The notes beneath the pieces were generated by a model. It made no database searches. It was not told the DNA's origin and saw only the letters and a program-made list of their open reading frames with translations. Both the position numbers and the translations under genes were made by a program. Source: an uncultured Aquimarina sp. (GTDB lineage: Bacteria; Bacteroidota; Bacteroidia; Flavobacteriales; Flavobacteriaceae). From it: a stretch of 64,000 nt of DNA. Position 1 is the stretch's first letter. Each line of letters begins with the position of its first letter. The stretch covers positions 36,261-100,260 of the forward strand of contig CANMDH010000018.1 in the NCBI GenBank assembly GCA_947496555.1. The letters run 5' to 3'. This document shows positions 61,695 through 64,000 of the stretch, piece by piece.

Positions 61695-63290
61695 CTACTT
61701 TGCCAAAGATATCTTAAGTAATAAATTATTCTTTTTACCATCATACGCCTCTAGAATGATATCTTTATTTGGTAACCTGGCAGCCTTTGTAAGTTCTAAA
61801 ACATCCAAACGGGAATTTCTAATATCGCTTCCTGTTAAAATAGCTTCTTTAGAAACCTCTCCGGTTGCGTTGTCAATTACATATGAAGTAAGGTAAATAA
61901 ACTCTTTTTTACCATCAAAATATCGGGTTGGAGTTTCTTCAAAAGATCGTTTAAGGTTGGTAAAATCATCAATATAGAACAAATAATGCTTTCCTGCATT
62001 TTCAAAGTTCAAATACGACATACTTCTTTTTCCAATTGTGCCCATTTGCCATTTTGGAAGTTTATGCATCCACAACATCTTCCCTTCAGCAGATAACTTA
62101 AATGCAAAAATATCTCGATAATAATATTTATAGGTAGTTCTTGATCCTGAAGAACTTGATGTAGTAAAAGCATCTACAAAACGTTGTTCTCCAAACATCG
62201 TAGTACTTCCGTCGGCATTAAAAACCACATCATTCACTCGTAGTTTTTCAAGATCCATAAGATCATTTTCTTTTTGTGTTCCTTCATTAATTCGTGCTTC
62301 TCGTTGCAGCATAAAGTTCTCGATAGTCTCTGCAGGAATATCACTCTTTGCCATAGTACTTACCGATCCATCACCTGCAATAGTTGCAGAAAAAATTCCG
62401 GAAACCTCAGCTTTGTTAATGTTTGGTGAATAGAATCCCGAAACTTTTGGTGTATCACCTTTATCAAATTCGATAACCGCATCAGTAATTGAATGACCAG
62501 GGATATCCAATTTATGTGCCACTATTGGGCCACTTTTTTCATTTACTTTATAGATTTCGGTGCGATACGAAGTTTCTAGTTTGTCCTTTTTGTCGGTAAC
62601 TTCACCAAAAAAGGTAGCTGTCATATAAAAATTACCTTGATTATCTATGGCAAAATCTTCTCCTTGCATAAGATTAGATGGATGCGGCATCGTTACTTTT
62701 CTTCTCCATAACAAATTGAGTCCATCGCTAAAAACAGTAACTCCCACTTTATCTCCTTTATTGTCGGCAGTTTTTATTCTAAACAAAACCAAAAGTTTTT
62801 TACCATCTGGAGATTTTTTAAAAGCAAACTTGTTGATGCGGCCCCCGGCATCAAAACCATAAGTACTTTTAAAACCAAAATCACGATCAATATTTTCTTT
62901 ATCATTAATAAGAAGAATTGACTTTTTGGCTATAATACCAGTAGGTGAAATTTTTTGTCCATAAGCCTTATCATTATTAGAATAAAACACCACTGCATTA
63001 TCCCCTAGGTGCATTACACTTATAAAATTACCTTTATCCTCTATTACTTGTCTTTGTTTTACATCTTCTACGAGTTTATCCAAAGAATACCGCTGTATGG
63101 TCATCGAATTACGTCCTTTTTTAATAGAGACCAATCGGTTACCCGAAGCCACATGATAGGTATTCATACTTTTGATTCGCTTATACTTTTCTCCCGTTTT
63201 AAGTTTAAAATCCTTTAGGAGTACAGGTTTTTGAGCAAAAGCAAGGCAGCTAATAAATAAAATGAGGAAAAAAATAGATTTGGTTTTCAT
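61695..63290 (-). CDS. Large secreted protein, unknown function
   Basis: This 531-residue exported protein has signal peptide 1-19 (ending LAFAQ). The mature part has repeated strand-turn units with Asp-rich turns (GNFISVMHLGDNAVVFYSN, FSDGLNLLWRRKVTMPHPS, NFYMTATFFGEVTDKKD), as in beta-propellers. No T9SS sorting domain is present. Function is unknown. A consensus -10 lies at 63345-63352. Confidence 0.7.
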   Translation of the reverse strand: MKTKSIFFLILFISCLAFAQKPVLLKDFKLKTGEKYKRIKSMNTYHVASGNRLVSIKKGRNSMTIQRYSLDKLVEDVKQRQVIEDKGNFISVMHLGDNAVVFYSNNDKAYGQKISPTGIIAKKSILLINDKENIDRDFGFKSTYGFDAGGRINKFAFKKSPDGKKLLVLFRIKTADNKGDKVGVTVFSDGLNLLWRRKVTMPHPSNLMQGEDFAIDNQGNFYMTATFFGEVTDKKDKLETSYRTEIYKVNEKSGPIVAHKLDIPGHSITDAVIEFDKGDTPKVSGFYSPNINKAEVSGIFSATIAGDGSVSTMAKSDIPAETIENFMLQREARINEGTQKENDLMDLEKLRVNDVVFNADGSTTMFGEQRFVDAFTTSSSSGSRTTYKYYYRDIFAFKLSAEGKMLWMHKLPKWQMGTIGKRSMSYLNFENAGKHYLFYIDDFTNLKRSFEETPTRYFDGKKEFIYLTSYVIDNATGEVSKEAILTGSDIRNSRLDVLELTKAARLPNKDIILEAYDGKKNNLLLKISLAK

Positions 63291-63344
63291 TTCTGTATGG
63301 TTTTTATGGATACTTACGACATAGCATCATAGGTCAATCGAATA

Positions 63345-63352
63345 CAAATATA
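63345..63352 (-). promoter_or_regulatory. -10 element of the 61695-63290 gene
   Basis: TATATTTG on the minus strand matches TAnnTTTG, 54 bp upstream of the ATG. Confidence 0.5.
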
Positions 63353-63472
63353 TAAAAAGGTTTTTTTGGGTAGTAGTACAAAGTTTAGGCCAATTTTATT
63401 GATAAGAAAAAACTGATTTTCAAGTTTTTAAAAATAAGGTAAAATCAAATAAAAAATAATGCAGAAAAAATG

Positions 63473-63503
63473 TTGCATTGTAGGTACATAAAAGTTACAT
63501 TTG
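63473..63503 (+). promoter_or_regulatory. Promoter of the tRNA cluster
   Basis: TTG at 63473-63475, a 20-bp spacer, then TACATTTG at 63496-63503 match the Bacteroidota promoter. The first tRNA begins 45 bp further on. A small hairpin (CGCATT/AATGCG) forms the leader. Confidence 0.75.
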
Positions 63504-63548
63504 CATCCGCATTTGAAATATTAATGCGGAGTTCTTAACAAATTTACA

Positions 63549-63632
63549 GGAGAGGTGCCAGAGTGGTAATGGAGCAGATTGCTAATCTGTCAACGCGTAA
63601 GTGTTGCCCGGGTTCGAATCCCGGTCTCTCCG
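63549..63632 (+). tRNA. tRNA-Ser (anticodon GCT)
   Basis: This is an 84-nt type II tRNA with a long variable arm. The acceptor GGAGAGG pairs with TCTCTCC (one G-U), the anticodon loop is TTGCTAA with GCT, and the T-arm GGTTCGAATCC is intact. It reads AGC and AGT serine codons. CCA is not encoded. First of three tRNAs on one transcript. Confidence 0.95.
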
Positions 63633-63644
63633 CATTTTTGTTTT

Positions 63645-63719
63645 CGGGGTGTAGCGTAGCCCGGTTATCGCGCCGCGTTTGGGACGCGGAGGTCGCAGGT
63701 TCGAATCCTGCCACCCCGA
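63645..63719 (+). tRNA. tRNA-Pro (anticodon TGG)
   Basis: This 75-nt tRNA has acceptor CGGGGTG paired with CACCCCG, anticodon stem CCGCG/CGCGG around TTTGGGA (anticodon TGG) and the T-loop TTCGAAT. It decodes CCA and, by wobble, other proline codons. CCA is not encoded. Confidence 0.95.
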
Positions 63720-63806
63720 CAAAATAAAGCATAGAGTTTTTGTAGAAAGCTTGCTTTCTTAAGAAACAGGATCAACGTAGTTAATCCTTCCAAACTAAAA
63801 CAATCC

Positions 63807-63880
63807 GGTCGCGTAGCTCAGCTGGATAGAGCATCTGCCTTCTAAGCAGACGGTCACAGGTTCGAATCCTGTCGCGATCA
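63807..63880 (+). tRNA. tRNA-Arg (anticodon TCT)
   Basis: This 74-nt tRNA has acceptor GGTCGCG paired with CGCGATC (one G-U), anticodon stem TCTGC/GCAGA around CTTCTAA (anticodon TCT) and the T-loop TTCGAAT. It decodes AGA and AGG. It is followed by a terminator 4 bp later. Confidence 0.95.
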
Positions 63881-63884
63881 CAAG

Positions 63885-63907
63885 AAGCCTTACAAAATGT
63901 AAGGCTT
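63885..63907 (+). terminator. Terminator of the tRNA cluster
   Basis: AAGCCTTACA (63885-63894) and TGTAAGGCTT (63898-63907) form a 10-bp stem with a 3-nt loop, followed by TTTTTGTTT. Confidence 0.92.
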
Positions 63908-63944
63908 TTTTGTTTCTATTATATGTCTCGTCCTAAAATAGCGA

Positions 63945-63963
63945 TACACTAAAATTTAGTGTA
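63945..63963. repeat. Perfect inverted repeat directly before the transposase ATG
   Basis: TACACTAAA-A-TTTAGTGTA is a 19-bp perfect palindrome ending one base before the ATG at 63964. Such hairpins near IS ends can block translation of transcripts entering from outside. Confidence 0.75.
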
Positions 63964-64000
63964 ATGAAAAATTCAGTAACCGCGGGTTATGTAAAGCGAA
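63964..64000 (+). CDS. IS3-family transposase OrfA, 5' fragment
   Basis: Only the first 12 codons are in the window: MKNSVTAGYVKR. This start matches what I recall of IS3-group OrfA proteins in Bacteroidota (a helix-turn-helix protein that with OrfB forms the transposase), but the length is too short to be sure. The frame runs off the edge without a stop. No Shine-Dalgarno is seen; the space is filled by the inverted repeat. Confidence 0.5.
   Translation, partial: MKNSVTAGYVKR

Larger units (their letters stand above)
63925..64000 (+). mobile_element. Left end of an IS3-type insertion sequence, cut by the window
   Basis: After the tRNA terminator, the sequence TGTCTCGTCCTAAAATAGCG looks like an IS terminus (TG start). 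It is followed by a perfect 9-bp inverted repeat and then a transposase start. The right end and any target duplication are outside the window. It sits directly downstream of the tRNA genes without breaking them. Confidence 0.55.

Noticed and set aside
63544-63732. Minus-strand ORF of 62 codons containing GFEPATSAS
   Set aside because: It is a mirror of the tRNA-Ser and tRNA-Pro genes; this kind of string is a well-known artefact of translating tRNA T-arms backwards.
1-64000. CRISPR arrays, prophage or replication origin
   Set aside because: No regularly spaced direct repeats with unique spacers, no phage structural genes, and no DnaA-box cluster or dnaA/dnaN/rpmH neighbourhood were found.

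Overview
This is an AT-rich chromosomal stretch of a marine-type Flavobacteriaceae bacterium (phylum Bacteroidota). The evidence is: promoters with the Bacteroidota -10 consensus TAnnTTTG; a type IX secretion (T9SS) sorting domain; lipoproteins with Ser/Asp-rich export signals; LytTR regulators; a SusB-like GH97; and family-specific genes (DUF3822, DUF4159, Bacteroidota LptD and TamB). An Aquimarina-like genus is plausible but is only inference. Almost everything is core chromosome. No phage, CRISPR array or rRNA operon is present.

Layout. 1-1200: ribosomal operon rpsF-rpsR-rplI on the minus strand. 1.5-4.7 kb: orphan LytTR regulator and PriA. 4.8-9.1 kb: three chalcone-isomerase-like secreted paralogs, a DUF2147 protein, YihY and NadC. 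9.3-14.7 kb: rlmH, an unusual UbiA-type prenyltransferase, maf, lipoproteins, pterin dehydratase and a YebC protein. 14.7-18.7 kb: acyltransferase, a fused KdsB/KdnB-like enzyme of Kdo (probably 8-amino-Kdo) synthesis, and a RecD-like helicase. 18.8-20.8 kb: a three-gene set ending in rsmD. 20.8-30.9 kb: a long minus-strand run with a small membrane protein, an aldo/keto reductase, a NagZ-like/beta-lactamase-like fusion, an Fe-S electron-transfer module next to an MCE protein, and a cell-wall amidase. 31-37.5 kb: LptD, RidA, GH97 and a lipoprotein. 37.6-43.4 kb: the most accessory-looking part, with DinB, RDD, an OLD-family ATPase/TOPRIM nuclease next to a membrane protein, two nested hairpins (one attC-like), a 176-bp inverted repeat, dense extragenic palindromes, and pfkA between two copies of one repeat. 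43.4-49.8 kb: TamB, TsaD, octanucleotide tandem repeats and RsmE. 49.9-58.2 kb: T9SS cargo, phytase-like lipoprotein, phosphatase, a LytS/LytTR two-component pair, a methyltransferase, DUF1223 and DUF4159. 58.2-63.3 kb: TrmH, AI-2E-type permease, THUMP-like methyltransferase and secreted proteins. 63.5-63.9 kb: tRNA-Ser, tRNA-Pro and tRNA-Arg, then the left end of an IS3-type element cut by the window edge.

Themes. Envelope biogenesis dominates (LptD, TamB, Kdo activation, acyltransferase, MCE, amidase, NagZ-like fusion). Translation and RNA modification come next (ribosomal proteins, RlmH, RsmD, RsmE, TsaD, TrmH, THUMP-like enzyme, tRNAs). The strongest candidates for something not well described are the fused KdsB-KdnB enzyme, the OLD nuclease/membrane pair flanked by structured hairpins, the prenyltransferase that has lost its first Asp motif, and the split EtfD/Hdr-like Fe-S module with an MCE protein and a HAD protein.
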